Notes: a model not told the origin generated them from the sequence alone. A stretch of DNA of 59,238 nt from DAOTXL01 sp034435455 (GCA_034435455.1 DAOTXL010000016.1:1-59238); one strand, 5' to 3'. Shown: positions 33,296 through 42,724, counted from the first letter of the stretch. Translations and numbers: made by a program.

Positions 33296-35485
33296 ATGAT
33301 AAAGACCCAGGTAATCGGCCAGCGGCTATGGCGGCCTGACGCTGTGGATAAGGTGACCGGCCGGACACGGTTCCCCGGCGATCTGTCCATGGACGGGATG
33401 TTGTATGCCAAGGTGCTGTTCAGCGACCGTCCCCACGCCCGGATCCTCTCCATAGATACCTCGGCCGCGGAACAGGTCCCCGGTGTGGTGGCCGTATTGA
33501 CCCACAAGGATGTGCCGGTGAACGAGTATGGCCTGATCTTCAAGGACCAGCCGGCTCTCAACGGCGACAAGGTGCGCTCGGTGTTCGACCGCGTGGCGCT
33601 GGTCATTGCCGAGACGGAGCGGGCCGCACGCCGGGCACGGGACCTGATCCGCGTCGAATATGAGGACCTGCCGGTGGTCACCGACCCGCGTGAGGCGATG
33701 AAACCGGGGGCACCGGTCATCCACGACCGCTGGCCGGATAACATCCAGACCCATCAGCACATCCGCAAAGGGGATGTGGAGGCCGTCTTTGCCCGCGATG
33801 ATGTGGTCGTTGTGGAAGAGGAGTATTTCACGCCTCACCAGGAGCACGCCTACCTCCAGCCGGAGGCCGGCATCGGCTACATAGACGAGCAGGGGCGGGT
33901 GACGGTCCACTCGACCGGGCAATGGTCGCACGACGATCAGCATCAGATCGCCCACATGCTCAATCTGCCCCTTGATCGGGTGCGGGTGATTTATGCCCCG
34001 GCGGGTGGGGCCTTTGGCGGACGGGAGGATATGTCGCTCCAGCATCTGCTGGCGCTGGCGGCCTATTGCCTGGACAGGCGGGGCATCCGCCGCCCGGTCA
34101 AGATCGTCTGGGACCGCAAGGAGTCGTTTCGTGGGCACCACAAGCGCCATCCCTACTATATGCACTGCCGTTCGGCGGCGACGAAGGATGGCCGGTTGCT
34201 GGCGGTCGAGGCGACCCTCATCGCCGACATCGGGGCCTATAGCTCCTCCAGTTCGGCGGTGTTGAACAACGCCGTCAGCATCATCACCGGGCCTTACGAA
34301 GTGCCTAACGTCCGGGTGGACGGCTACAATGTGTTCACCAACAACCTTGTCGCCGGGGCGTTCCGGGGCTTTGGCGCTTTGCAGGCCACCTTTGCGGCCG
34401 AGTCCCAGATGTCCCGCCTGGCCGCCGCGCTGGGCATGGACCCGGTCGTCTTTCGCCTCAAGAACGCCCTGCGCGAAGGCTCGGTGCTGGCCACGCAGAG
34501 TGTGGTGCCGGCCGGGGTATCGGTCCGCGAGACGCTGCTGCATGCCGCCGAGGCTGCCGGCTGGACGGAGGCCGGCAAGCCCCGGCCCCAGGGGCAGGCC
34601 ACGGCCGGCCGGCTGCGGGGGATCGGGGTGGCGGCGGGCTACAAAAATGTGTGCTACAGCTTTGGCTTCCCCGACAAGTGTACGGCCCGGTGTGAGTTAT
34701 ATGGCGAGCGGGCCATCGAGCAGGCGGTGGTCAAGATCGGCGTCTCCGAAGTGGGGCAGGGGGTGGTGGCCGCCCTGACGCAGGTTGCCGCCGAGACATT
34801 GGGGCTCCCGTATGACCGGGTGCAACTGGTCAATCAGGATACGGCTGAGGTGCCGGAGGCCGGAAGTTGCAGCGCCTCCCGCCTGTCGTTCATGGGCGGC
34901 AACGCGGTCAGACTGGCCTGTGAGGCGGCCCTGGAGGCGTGGAAGGCCGGGGAGCGCCCGGTGATTGTCGAGCGCACCTACCGTCCCCGGCCGACAACGA
35001 TGTACGATCCGGAAACGGGCGTGTGTGACCCGCACGTGACCTATGGCTACGGGACGCAGATCGTCGAGGTGGAGGTGGATACCGAGACCGGCCAGGTACA
35101 CCTGAAGCGGGTGTGGGCTGCTCACGATGTGGGCCGGGCCATCAACCCCATGCAGGTCGAAGGCCAGATCGAGGGGGCCGTTGTCCAGGCGGAAGGTTGG
35201 ACGTTGCTGGAAGATTTCATCATGCGTGATGGACGGCTGGAGACCAGGAGCTATGCTGACTATTTGATCCCCACCGTTTATGATGTTCCCGATGAGATCC
35301 ATCCGCTCATCCTGGAGATCGCCGATCCGCAGGGGCCGTATGGGGTGCGCGGCGTGGGGGAGATGCCGATGTTGGTGCTGGCCCCGGCCATCCTCGACGC
35401 CATCCACGATGCGACCGGGCTGTGGTTCAACAAACTGCCGGTTAAAGCGGAGGATGTGCTGTTGGCGTTGAAACAGAGGGGATAG
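33296..35485 (+). CDS. Xanthine dehydrogenase-family molybdopterin-binding subunit (orphan)
   Basis: A 729-aa large subunit of the molybdenum hydroxylase family (XdhA/CoxL/aldehyde oxidase type). Moco-binding blocks are present: GGAFGG (237-242), GAFRGFGALQ, EVGQGVVAALTQ, and the catalytic Glu in GVGE (about E689). It lacks the AYxCSFR loop of aerobic CO dehydrogenase. The usual FAD and 2Fe-2S subunits are absent on both sides, so it is an orphan or uses partners encoded elsewhere. ATG 33296 has AGGAGGG 8 bases upstream. Its substrate cannot be read from sequence. Control by the divergent Rrf2 regulator is likely. Confidence 0.88.
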   Translation: MIKTQVIGQRLWRPDAVDKVTGRTRFPGDLSMDGMLYAKVLFSDRPHARILSIDTSAAEQVPGVVAVLTHKDVPVNEYGLIFKDQPALNGDKVRSVFDRVALVIAETERAARRARDLIRVEYEDLPVVTDPREAMKPGAPVIHDRWPDNIQTHQHIRKGDVEAVFARDDVVVVEEEYFTPHQEHAYLQPEAGIGYIDEQGRVTVHSTGQWSHDDQHQIAHMLNLPLDRVRVIYAPAGGAFGGREDMSLQHLLALAAYCLDRRGIRRPVKIVWDRKESFRGHHKRHPYYMHCRSAATKDGRLLAVEATLIADIGAYSSSSSAVLNNAVSIITGPYEVPNVRVDGYNVFTNNLVAGAFRGFGALQATFAAESQMSRLAAALGMDPVVFRLKNALREGSVLATQSVVPAGVSVRETLLHAAEAAGWTEAGKPRPQGQATAGRLRGIGVAAGYKNVCYSFGFPDKCTARCELYGERAIEQAVVKIGVSEVGQGVVAALTQVAAETLGLPYDRVQLVNQDTAEVPEAGSCSASRLSFMGGNAVRLACEAALEAWKAGERPVIVERTYRPRPTTMYDPETGVCDPHVTYGYGTQIVEVEVDTETGQVHLKRVWAAHDVGRAINPMQVEGQIEGAVVQAEGWTLLEDFIMRDGRLETRSYADYLIPTVYDVPDEIHPLILEIADPQGPYGVRGVGEMPMLVLAPAILDAIHDATGLWFNKLPVKAEDVLLALKQRG

Positions 35486-35534
35486 CTTGTGTGCAGGCTT
35501 CCCGGCGGGTTTGTGTGGCCCTGCCGCCAACGGG

Positions 35535-35555
35535 CCGGGGGTCCCAGACCCCCGG
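35535..35555 (+). terminator. GC hairpin between the hydroxylase and osmC-like gene
   Basis: A perfect 9-bp stem (CCGGGGGTC with GACCCCCGG) with a 3-base loop, lacking a T tract. It sits between two near-identical segments of about 22 bp (35466-35486 and 35582-35603, GTTGAAACAGAGGGG core), so this gap may have arisen by duplication of the 3' end of the upstream gene. Confidence 0.4.
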
Positions 35556-35603
35556 CGAGCGAGGAGGGGCCGGTCAAAGTACGTTGAAACAGAGGGGGAC
35601 AGC

Positions 35604-36014
35604 ATGACTGCTGAGGCAAAAGTGACCTGGGTGGAGGAGCGGCGTTTCATCGGCCGGGCCTCGTCGGGCCATGCCATCGTGGTGGATGGCAGCCCCCAGA
35701 AGCTGGGGCCCTCGCCGATGGAACTGCTGCTTATCGGCATGGCCGGCTGCACCGCTTACGACGTGGTGGACATCCTGCATAAAAAGCGACAGGCGGTGAC
35801 CGGCCTGGAGGTCATTGCCCGCGCCGCGCGGGCGGAGGAGCATCCCCGCGTCTATACGGAAATTGATGTCGAATATGTGGTCCGTGGACGGGAGATCAAG
35901 CCCAGGGCCGTGGAGGAGGCCATCCGCCTGTCGCAGGAAAAGTATTGTTCGGCCTCGATCATGTTGGGCAAGACGGCGAAGATCACGACCCATTATCGCA
36001 TTGAAGAAGGATGA
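35604..36014 (+). CDS. OsmC/Ohr-family protein
   Basis: This 136-aa protein has the OsmC fold signature: GSPQKLGPSPMELLLIGMAGCTAYDVVDIL with one conserved Cys, and a second Cys late in SQEKYCSASIMLG. OsmC/YhfA-type proteins reduce peroxides or bind thiol compounds. ATG 35604 follows GAGGGGGA. It ends 6 bp before the next gene. The family is clear; the substrate is not. Confidence 0.88.
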   Translation: MTAEAKVTWVEERRFIGRASSGHAIVVDGSPQKLGPSPMELLLIGMAGCTAYDVVDILHKKRQAVTGLEVIARAARAEEHPRVYTEIDVEYVVRGREIKPRAVEEAIRLSQEKYCSASIMLGKTAKITTHYRIEEG

Positions 36015-36020
36015 ATTCCG

Positions 36021-37484
36021 ATGGGCAGGCGTGGCGGCCCTATCCTGTTCCGGCTGGTGGCGATCTGGTTGTTGTTCTCTGCCCCGCTTGCGGCACAGGG
36101 GCCACCGACGGTCCAGGCGCAGGCCAATGAGGCCCGGGTCCATTTTCCAGAGGAGATAGCCTTTCATCTGGACCTGGCTGCTCCGTCTCCGGTGGATAAG
36201 GTTGAACTGGAGTACGGCATGGACAGGACATCCTGCAGTGAATCCTCCATCCGCGTTTCGCCGGATGTCACCCCCGACAGTCAGCAGCCGGGACACCTCC
36301 TGGCCGACTGGAGTTTCAAGTTGCGCCGTTCCGGCCCCATCCCCCCTGGAGCACGCCTGTGGTGGCGCTGGCGGGTCACCACCGGGAGCGGTGAGACCTG
36401 GTCCTCGCCGATGGAGTGGGTGTCGTTCGAGGATGACCGCCACGCCTGGCAGACCCAGGCTCTGGGCCAGATCGCCGTCCATTGGTATGAAGGAGGGGAG
36501 GCGTTTGGGCAGGAGATGCTTCAGACGGCGGTGGATGCTCAGGCCCGCCTGACGGCTGACCCGGGCGCCAATCTGGAAAAGCCGGTGCACCTCTATTTTT
36601 ATGCCACCGCTGAGGATCTGCAGGATGCCCTGGTCTTTTCCCAGCGCTGGACCGGCGGGGTTGCCTTCCCCGACTATTATACCGTGCTGATCGCCGCCGA
36701 TCCGGACAGCCTGGACTATGGCCGCCGGACGGTCGCTCACGAGTTGATGCACCTGGTGGTCCATCAACTGGCCTTCAATTGCTGGAGCGACCTGCCGACC
36801 TGGCTGGACGAGGGGCTGGCTTCGTGGGCCGAAGGTGAGCCGGATGCCGACCAGGAGGCGTTGCTGGCGGAGGCTATGGCCGGGAACAGATTGCTTTCCC
36901 TGCGTGGCCTGGGTGGCAGCTTTTCAGCCCACGCCGGACGCGCCGGTCTGGCCTATGCTCAGAGTTACAGTGTGGTCAATTTCCTGATCGAAGAGTATGG
37001 CCGGGAAAAGGTCCTGGAGTTGCTGGCTGCCTTCCGGCGCGGGGCTTCTTACGATGGAGCCTTGCAGCAGGTCTACGGCTTTGACACCGACGGCCTGGAG
37101 GATCGGTGGCGGGCGAAGGTTGGCGCTCAGCCCAGGCCCACAGCGGCTGCCCGTGGAGCGACCCCCACGGCGGTGCCCACTCTGGCGTTGTGGCAGGCAG
37201 AGCCGACGATTCCGTGGACGACGGCCACCCCTGTTGCCCTCTCGACACCCCGCCCAACGGCCACCGGTCGCCCGCAGCCGACGGCGATGGCAGCCGGGGC
37301 TTCGCCGACGGGAACGGTTGTGACGGCAGTGCCTGCCAGTCCCGTCCCCGCAGGTGGGGTGGTCGAAGGGGCGGGCGTGGACCGATGGCTCTACTACACG
37401 GTGGGCGGGGGGGCAGTCCTGATGGCCCTGCTGCTCGGGGTGGGGGCGATTCGATATGCCCGCCACCGGGGAGGAAAAGGATGA
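36021..37484 (+). CDS. Secreted, membrane-anchored zinc metallopeptidase (gluzincin-like)
   Basis: A 487-aa protein with a signal peptide (about 1-25), a beta-rich N domain, a peptidase core with H240-E-L-M-H244 and a downstream E264 (LDEGLASWAEG) as third zinc ligand, a Thr/Pro/Ala-rich stalk (about 375-455) and one C-terminal transmembrane helix with a basic tail. The catalytic domain should face outside. It overlaps the next lipoprotein gene by 4 bp (ATGA). Peptidase-MA-like domains of this kind are common in Chloroflexota. The target is unknown. Confidence 0.82.
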   Translation: MGRRGGPILFRLVAIWLLFSAPLAAQGPPTVQAQANEARVHFPEEIAFHLDLAAPSPVDKVELEYGMDRTSCSESSIRVSPDVTPDSQQPGHLLADWSFKLRRSGPIPPGARLWWRWRVTTGSGETWSSPMEWVSFEDDRHAWQTQALGQIAVHWYEGGEAFGQEMLQTAVDAQARLTADPGANLEKPVHLYFYATAEDLQDALVFSQRWTGGVAFPDYYTVLIAADPDSLDYGRRTVAHELMHLVVHQLAFNCWSDLPTWLDEGLASWAEGEPDADQEALLAEAMAGNRLLSLRGLGGSFSAHAGRAGLAYAQSYSVVNFLIEEYGREKVLELLAAFRRGASYDGALQQVYGFDTDGLEDRWRAKVGAQPRPTAAARGATPTAVPTLALWQAEPTIPWTTATPVALSTPRPTATGRPQPTAMAAGASPTGTVVTAVPASPVPAGGVVEGAGVDRWLYYTVGGGAVLMALLLGVGAIRYARHRGGKG

Positions 37485-39679
37485 AAAGGCTCAAGGTATC
37501 GGGGATGGTGCTGATCCTGTGTTCCCTGCTGCTGGCCGGTTGTGGTCCGACGGCCACGCCTGCTCCGGTCCCGACCGACACGCCGTTGCCAACCCATACG
37601 TCGCCCCCGACGGCCACGCCCTTGCCGACCCATACGCCGACCCCGACGGCCACCCCCTCACCCACCCCAACCCTGGAACCGACAGCCACCCCCCGGCCAA
37701 CCGAGACACCCCGCCCCAGCCCCACACCGCAGGGGTATTATGGCGATCCGGAGAACGGCTGGTCTCTTCAGTTCCCCGCCGACTGGGAGATGACCGAGAC
37801 CGGCGACCCCTTCCCGGCGCTGACGATCACCGATCCCGATGGCCAGATTATGGTCCTGGCCGGCTGGGACTATTATCCCGAAGAGATCTCTTCTCTGGAG
37901 GAGATGGCCGGGATGCTGGCCGAAGAGATTGCCGCCGAGATCGGCGGAGTGGGGATGACCACCACTCAGCCGATCACCCTCGCCGGGGGCATACCGGCCT
38001 ATCAGGTCACCCTCCTCAACACCCAGGAGCCGCCGGTGCAGCTCCAGATAGTGGTGGCGGCGCGAGGGGCGCGGGTGTACTTTTTGCTGATCGCAGCCAA
38101 AGCTTCCACCTTTGAGGAGCGTGTCCGGACCATTGAGGCCATCATCGGCAGCCTGACGCTGACGGCGTTGTGCCCTTATGATGTGGACCGCAACACAGCC
38201 CTGGTCCTGGCCGGCAGCGAGCCGTATGACCTGGACCCGGCCACGACCGAATCCTCGGCCGGGGGGTACATGGGCTATCTCTTCAGCGGGCTGGTCCGCT
38301 TCAATACAGAATTGCAGGTGGTGCCTGACCTGGCTGAACGGTGGGAGATCAGCCCCGATGGGCGGACCTATACCTTTTTCCTGCGTCCCCATGCTCTGTT
38401 CCACAACGGCCGGCCGGTGACCGCCGCCGATGTGAAATACTCCTGGGAGCGCGCGGCCAGCCCTGAAATCGGTTCGCCGAAGGTCAGCACCTACCTGGGT
38501 GACATTGTCGGTTTGCAGGAACGGCTCGCCGGCCAGGCGGACGAGATCGCGGGGGTGGTGGTGGTAGATGAGCACACCCTGCAGGTCACGATTGATGCGC
38601 CCAAGGTCTACTTTCTGGCCAAGCTTACCTGGCCGGTGGCTTTTGTCGTGGACCGCGAGAATGTGGAAAAGGGAGATGGGGAGAAGTGGTGGCGACAGCC
38701 GAACGGCACCGGTCCTTTTCGCCTGGAGCGGTGGGATGACCATGTGACTGTTCTGGCCCGCCATGAGGCCTATTATGGTCCGCTGCCCAAACTGGAACAC
38801 CTGGTCTACCTGCTCGATGCCGGCCCTTCCCTGCGCCTGTACGAGAGCGGGGACATAGACATGGCCGGTGTGCCCACCGATCTGGTGGAACGGGTGGAAG
38901 ACCCCACCGACCCGCTGCACGATGAATATCATGCTGTGACCGACCTGTGCACCATCCGGGTGACGCTGGATGCCAGCCGTCCACCCTTTGACGATCCACT
39001 GGTCCGTCAGGCGTTCAGCTATGCTGTGGACCGGGAGCGACTTCTCGACGTGGTGTTCAAGAAAACGGCCATCCCGGCTGCCGGCCCACTGCCACCGGGC
39101 ATGCCCGGCTACAATCCGGAGCTGAAGGGGTATCGCTTTGATCCGGACCATGCCCGTGAGCTGATCGCCCGCTCATCCTATGGCGATCCGTCCAACCTGC
39201 CCCCCCTGACCTTCACCGATTCAGGCTACACCGAAGCCGACCCCACCACGATGGCGCTGATCGAGACCTGGGAGCAGGTCTTTGGCATTGACATCCAGGT
39301 CGAGTTGCTGGAACCGTTTGGCTTTGTGCAGAAAGTGCGGGACCATCACGGCCACATGTTCAGTCTGGCCTGGTGCGCCGACTATCCTGACCCCCAGAAC
39401 TTTCTGGATGTGCTCTATCATAGCACGAGTGAGGAGAATCTGGGGCGGTATCGCGATCCGCAGGTGGACCTTCTCCTGGAACAGGCGCGCACCGAGCGCG
39501 ACCCGGCTGCCCGCCTGGCGTTGTATCGGCAGGCCGAACAGAAGATCGTGGACGACGCTGCCGAGATCTGGCTGGCGCACAACATCAGCCGGATGCTCAT
39601 CAAACCTTACGTGCACGGCTACCTGTTGCTGCCGGTGGATGTGCCGCAGATGCAGAACGTCTATCTGGACCCACATTGA
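37481..39679 (+). CDS. Lipoprotein: N-terminal beta domain plus family 5 solute-binding domain
   Basis: A 732-aa lipoprotein (lipobox LLAGC). It has a Thr/Pro linker (about 24-85), then a domain of about 140 aa (YYGDPENGWSLQFPADWEM, resembling PsbP/DUF-type 'W-x-FPxxW' modules), then a complete SBP_bac_5 peptide/oligopeptide-binding domain from about residue 227 (YDLDPATTESSAGG, VPDLAERWEISPDGRTYTFFLR, NGTGPFRLERWD). It is coupled to the metallopeptidase by ATGA, suggesting capture of released peptides. No permease or ATPase follows. ATG 37481 is chosen for the signal sequence and the GGAGG before it. Confidence 0.87.
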   Translation: MKRLKVSGMVLILCSLLLAGCGPTATPAPVPTDTPLPTHTSPPTATPLPTHTPTPTATPSPTPTLEPTATPRPTETPRPSPTPQGYYGDPENGWSLQFPADWEMTETGDPFPALTITDPDGQIMVLAGWDYYPEEISSLEEMAGMLAEEIAAEIGGVGMTTTQPITLAGGIPAYQVTLLNTQEPPVQLQIVVAARGARVYFLLIAAKASTFEERVRTIEAIIGSLTLTALCPYDVDRNTALVLAGSEPYDLDPATTESSAGGYMGYLFSGLVRFNTELQVVPDLAERWEISPDGRTYTFFLRPHALFHNGRPVTAADVKYSWERAASPEIGSPKVSTYLGDIVGLQERLAGQADEIAGVVVVDEHTLQVTIDAPKVYFLAKLTWPVAFVVDRENVEKGDGEKWWRQPNGTGPFRLERWDDHVTVLARHEAYYGPLPKLEHLVYLLDAGPSLRLYESGDIDMAGVPTDLVERVEDPTDPLHDEYHAVTDLCTIRVTLDASRPPFDDPLVRQAFSYAVDRERLLDVVFKKTAIPAAGPLPPGMPGYNPELKGYRFDPDHARELIARSSYGDPSNLPPLTFTDSGYTEADPTTMALIETWEQVFGIDIQVELLEPFGFVQKVRDHHGHMFSLAWCADYPDPQNFLDVLYHSTSEENLGRYRDPQVDLLLEQARTERDPAARLALYRQAEQKIVDDAAEIWLAHNISRMLIKPYVHGYLLLPVDVPQMQNVYLDPH

Positions 39680-39712
39680 CAGGACGTATACAATGAGCGA
39701 AGCAATCTCCCG

Positions 39713-39790
39713 CCGGACGGCAACCTCAGCGTGCACCTGCAGCGGCTGGAGGAGGCGGGCTATGTGAGGGTGGAAAAGACCTTCATTCGT
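39713..39790 (+). pseudogene. Remnant of a winged-helix (MarR/PadR-like) regulator
   Basis: Translation gives PDGNLSVHLQRLEEAGYVRV followed by EKTFIR, the recognition-helix and wing segment seen in small winged-helix regulators. There is no start and no further domain; the frame is cut on the 3' side by a repeat-like segment (CTCTGCGTTCTCTGCGTCC, 39800-39822). It lies upstream of an ABC-2 exporter, where such regulators commonly sit. Confidence 0.6.
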
Positions 39791-39851
39791 GGTTTTTACC
39801 TCTTCTCTGCGTTCTCTGCGTCCTTTGTTATGACATCAAGAGAGGTGACCC

Positions 39852-40766
39852 ATGAGCATTGCGATAGAGGTCAATGAGCTGCACAAATTTTACGGCCCGG
39901 TGCGGGCCGTGGACGGTGTCTCCTTCACCGTGGAGGAGGGGGAGATTTTCGGCATGGTCGGCCCCAACGGCGCCGGGAAGACCACCACCATTGAGTGCGT
40001 GGAGGGGCTGCGCCGCCCCGACCGGGGGACCGTCCGGGTGCTGGGACTGGACCCCCAGCGGGACGGCTACGAACTCCGCCGCCGCATCGGCGTCCAGTTG
40101 CAGGAGGCAGCCCTCCACCCCCGGCTCAAGGTCTGGGAGGCGCTGGACCTCTTCGGTTCCTTCTACCCCCGCTGCGTGGACGGGAGGGCCCTGCTGGAGC
40201 AACTGGGGCTGGCGGATAAGTGGAACGCCGCCTTTGAGAAACTCTCCGGCGGGCAGAAACAGCGCCTCTTCATTGCCCTGGCGCTGGTCAACGACCCGGA
40301 ACTGGTCTTTCTGGACGAACTCACCACCGGCCTGGACCCGCAGGCCCGCCGGGCGATATGGGACCTGGTCCGGGGCATCCGGGAGCGGGGCAAGACCGTC
40401 TTCCTGACCACCCATTTCATGGAGGAAGCAGAACGGCTCTGCGAGCGGGTGGCGATCATAGACCACGGGAAGATCGTCGCGCTGGATACCCCGGAGAACC
40501 TCATCCGCTCCCTGGGGGCGGAGCAGCGGGTGGTCTTTACGGCGGATGGGCAGTGGGACGATGCGCCTCTCCGGGGAGTGCCCGGCGTGATCCGCGTGGA
40601 GCATATCGGGGAACGGACGGTCGTCTACGGGCGGGGGGAGGGGCTGGTCGGCGGGGTCGTCGGCGCGCTGGAGGGGATGGGCGTGCGCTTCCGCGACCTG
40701 CGCACCGAACAGCCGACGCTGGAGGATGTCTTCCTGGCGCTGACCGGGAAAGAGATGCGGGAGTAA
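39852..40766 (+). CDS. ABC-2 type exporter ATPase
   Basis: The 304-aa ATPase has Walker A (GPNGAGKTTT), Q-loop (QLQEAALHPRL), signature LSGGQKQR, Walker B (LVFLDELTTGLDP) and the H-loop (LTTHFMEEAERL). The C-terminal extension of about 80 aa is typical of CcmA/DrrA-type drug or lipid exporters. It is 10 bp upstream of its permease. The substrate is unknown. Confidence 0.92.
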   Translation: MSIAIEVNELHKFYGPVRAVDGVSFTVEEGEIFGMVGPNGAGKTTTIECVEGLRRPDRGTVRVLGLDPQRDGYELRRRIGVQLQEAALHPRLKVWEALDLFGSFYPRCVDGRALLEQLGLADKWNAAFEKLSGGQKQRLFIALALVNDPELVFLDELTTGLDPQARRAIWDLVRGIRERGKTVFLTTHFMEEAERLCERVAIIDHGKIVALDTPENLIRSLGAEQRVVFTADGQWDDAPLRGVPGVIRVEHIGERTVVYGRGEGLVGGVVGALEGMGVRFRDLRTEQPTLEDVFLALTGKEMRE

Positions 40767-40776
40767 GGAGGCAAAC

Positions 40777-41520
40777 GTGCGCGGTTTACTGAAATTGCTG
40801 CTGGTTCAGGCCAAACTCTACCTGCGGGAGCCCATCGCGACCTTCTTCACCATCTTCTACGCCCCGCTGGTGCTTCTGCTCTTCGGCGCCATCTACGGCA
40901 ACGAGCCCACCCCTCTCTTCGGCGGTCGGGGGACGATGGATGTTGCGGTGCCCGCCTACATCGGGCTCATCATTGTCACGGTGGGGCTCATCGGCCTGCC
41001 CATCGGCGCGGCGGCAGCGCGGGAGAGCGGCGTCCTGCGGCGTTTCCGGGCCACCCCGCTCCATCCCCTGGCCTACATCCTCAGCGACATCGCCGTCTAT
41101 CTCCTGATGACGGTCATCGGCGTCCTGCTGCTGATCCTGACCGGCAGTGCCGTCTTCCACATCCGGTTTGAGGGGGATGTCCTGAGCGTGCTGGCGGGCT
41201 TTCTGCTGGGGACGACGGCCTTTTTCGCGCTGGGGTATCTGATCGCCGGCCTGGCTCCTACCGCCCGCATCGCGCAGACCGTGGGGATGGTGCTGGCCTT
41301 CCCGATGATGTTCCTCTCCGGGGCAAGCCTGCCGCTTGAGGTGTTACCGGAGAAGGTACGGACCGTCAGCCAGTACATCCCACTGACCCACGTGGTGACG
41401 CTGATGAAGGGGTTGTGGTTCGGCGACCCGTGGGGCCAGCACTGGACAGAGGTCGCGGTGCTGGTGGGATGTCTGCTGGTGGGGGGTGCCATCGCGGCGA
41501 GGACGTTCCGGTGGGAATAA
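40777..41520 (+). CDS. ABC-2 type exporter permease
   Basis: A 247-aa membrane protein with six predicted helices and the ABC-2 pattern: cytoplasmic ESGVLRRFRATPL coupling helix and FLSGASLPLEVLPEKVRTVSQYIPLTHVV near the end. It starts with GTG 40777 after AAGGAGG, immediately after the ATPase gene. It pairs with that ATPase as a small-molecule or lipid exporter. Confidence 0.9.
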   Translation: MRGLLKLLLVQAKLYLREPIATFFTIFYAPLVLLLFGAIYGNEPTPLFGGRGTMDVAVPAYIGLIIVTVGLIGLPIGAAAARESGVLRRFRATPLHPLAYILSDIAVYLLMTVIGVLLLILTGSAVFHIRFEGDVLSVLAGFLLGTTAFFALGYLIAGLAPTARIAQTVGMVLAFPMMFLSGASLPLEVLPEKVRTVSQYIPLTHVVTLMKGLWFGDPWGQHWTEVAVLVGCLLVGGAIAARTFRWE

Positions 41521-41588
41521 CTCCCGCCCGCCGCAACCGCCGACCCACGACGACGGGAGGTAATTACGCCGGGTCAACAGGAGGATTT

Positions 41589-42398
41589 ATGACAGAGACC
41601 CTGTCGGTGGAGATGATCCAGGCCGGTCTGGAGACCTCCTTTGTCGGGCGGAAGGTGGTTTACCTGTCCGAGACCGGCTCGACCAATGACGAGGCGCGGC
41701 GTCTGGCCAGGGCCGGTGCGCCGCAGGGCACGCTGGTTCTCGCCGACTATCAGACGGCCGGACGCGGGCGGTTGGGGCGGCGCTGGGAGGCGCCGGCCGG
41801 GAGCGGCCTGCTCCTGTCGCTCCTTTTTCGCCCGGACCTGGCCCCGCACCAGGCCAGCCGACTGACGATGCTCTGCGGGCTGGCCGTGGCCGATGCCATT
41901 GAAGGGCAAACCGGCCTGACCGTGGGCCTCAAATGGCCCAACGACATTCTCCTCGGTGGGGCCAAGGCGGGGGGAATTCTGACCGAAATCGAAGTGAGTG
42001 GCAGCCGGCTGGAGTATGGGGTGGTGGGCATTGGCCTCAATGTCAATCTTGACCCGGGCCAGCTTCCGGGCGGGCTGCTGATGCCGGCCACCAGCCTGTC
42101 CCATGCGCTGGGGCGGCCGGTGGACCGTCTGGCCCTGCTGTGGGCCTTGCTGAAGGCGGTGGAGAGGCGCTATCTGGCCCTGCAGTCTGGCCACTCCCCT
42201 CACGCCGAGTGGGCGCAACGGCTGGTGACGCTTCATCAACCGGTGACCGTCTCCGCAGCCGGCCTGTCCCTGGAAGGGATCGCCACAGGGGTGGATGCTG
42301 ATGGGGCCTTGCTGGTGCGCCTGGATGACGGCCATCTGGAAAGGGTCGTGGCCGGTGACGTCACACTGCGGGCGCATGCTCTGCCTGGCCCGGCTTGA
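41589..42398 (+). CDS. birA: Biotin-[acetyl-CoA carboxylase] ligase
   Basis: A 269-aa biotin protein ligase with catalytic blocks STNDEARR, GRGRLGRRWEAP, KWPNDILLGGAKAGGIL and GIGLNVN, plus the SH3-like C domain. It lacks the N-terminal DNA-binding helix-turn-helix, so it is a ligase only and not a repressor. ATG 41589 has AGGAGG just upstream. No biotin carrier is encoded in the window. Confidence 0.94.
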   Translation: MTETLSVEMIQAGLETSFVGRKVVYLSETGSTNDEARRLARAGAPQGTLVLADYQTAGRGRLGRRWEAPAGSGLLLSLLFRPDLAPHQASRLTMLCGLAVADAIEGQTGLTVGLKWPNDILLGGAKAGGILTEIEVSGSRLEYGVVGIGLNVNLDPGQLPGGLLMPATSLSHALGRPVDRLALLWALLKAVERRYLALQSGHSPHAEWAQRLVTLHQPVTVSAAGLSLEGIATGVDADGALLVRLDDGHLERVVAGDVTLRAHALPGPA

Positions 42399-42423
42399 CA
42401 TTTCTCCAATTTCAGGGTATCCT
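42395..42423 (+). promoter_or_regulatory. Promoter for the small membrane protein
   Basis: TTGACA (42395-42400), a 17-base spacer and TATCCT (42418-42423) overlap the birA stop codon and lie 28 bp upstream of the small ORF's ATG. Confidence 0.55.
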
Positions 42424-42450
42424 ATGCCTGGCAGTGTAGGGGGAAAGCAC

Positions 42451-42564
42451 ATGTTCGAATCACTGGACATTCGACACTGGCTGGTCATCGCCGTCCTGAT
42501 TCTGATCAACGTGGTGATCTTTGGCTGCGTCATTTTGGTATTGGCCGGCAAGATCGCCCTGTAG
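42451..42564 (+). CDS. Small single-pass membrane protein (37 aa)
   Basis: MFESLDIRHW is followed by one hydrophobic helix (LVIAVLILINVVIFGCVILV) and a short GKIAL tail. It has a clear ribosome site (AGGGGGA 6 bases before ATG) and its own promoter, which supports expression. The function is unknown; such proteins often attach to larger membrane complexes. Confidence 0.6.
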   Translation: MFESLDIRHWLVIAVLILINVVIFGCVILVLAGKIAL

Positions 42565-42724
42565 ATAGCTAACCGTCGAGGTAACTTGCTTTCCCGGCAT
42601 TTGTTTACCGGGTCGCAGGTTGGATATGGCGGTCAGCAGCGGATAAAACCGGATCAAACCGGATGAACGGGTAAAAGCGGATAGAATCTGAGCGGGCCTC
42701 CGCCGTGCCTTCATGCCCCCTTTG

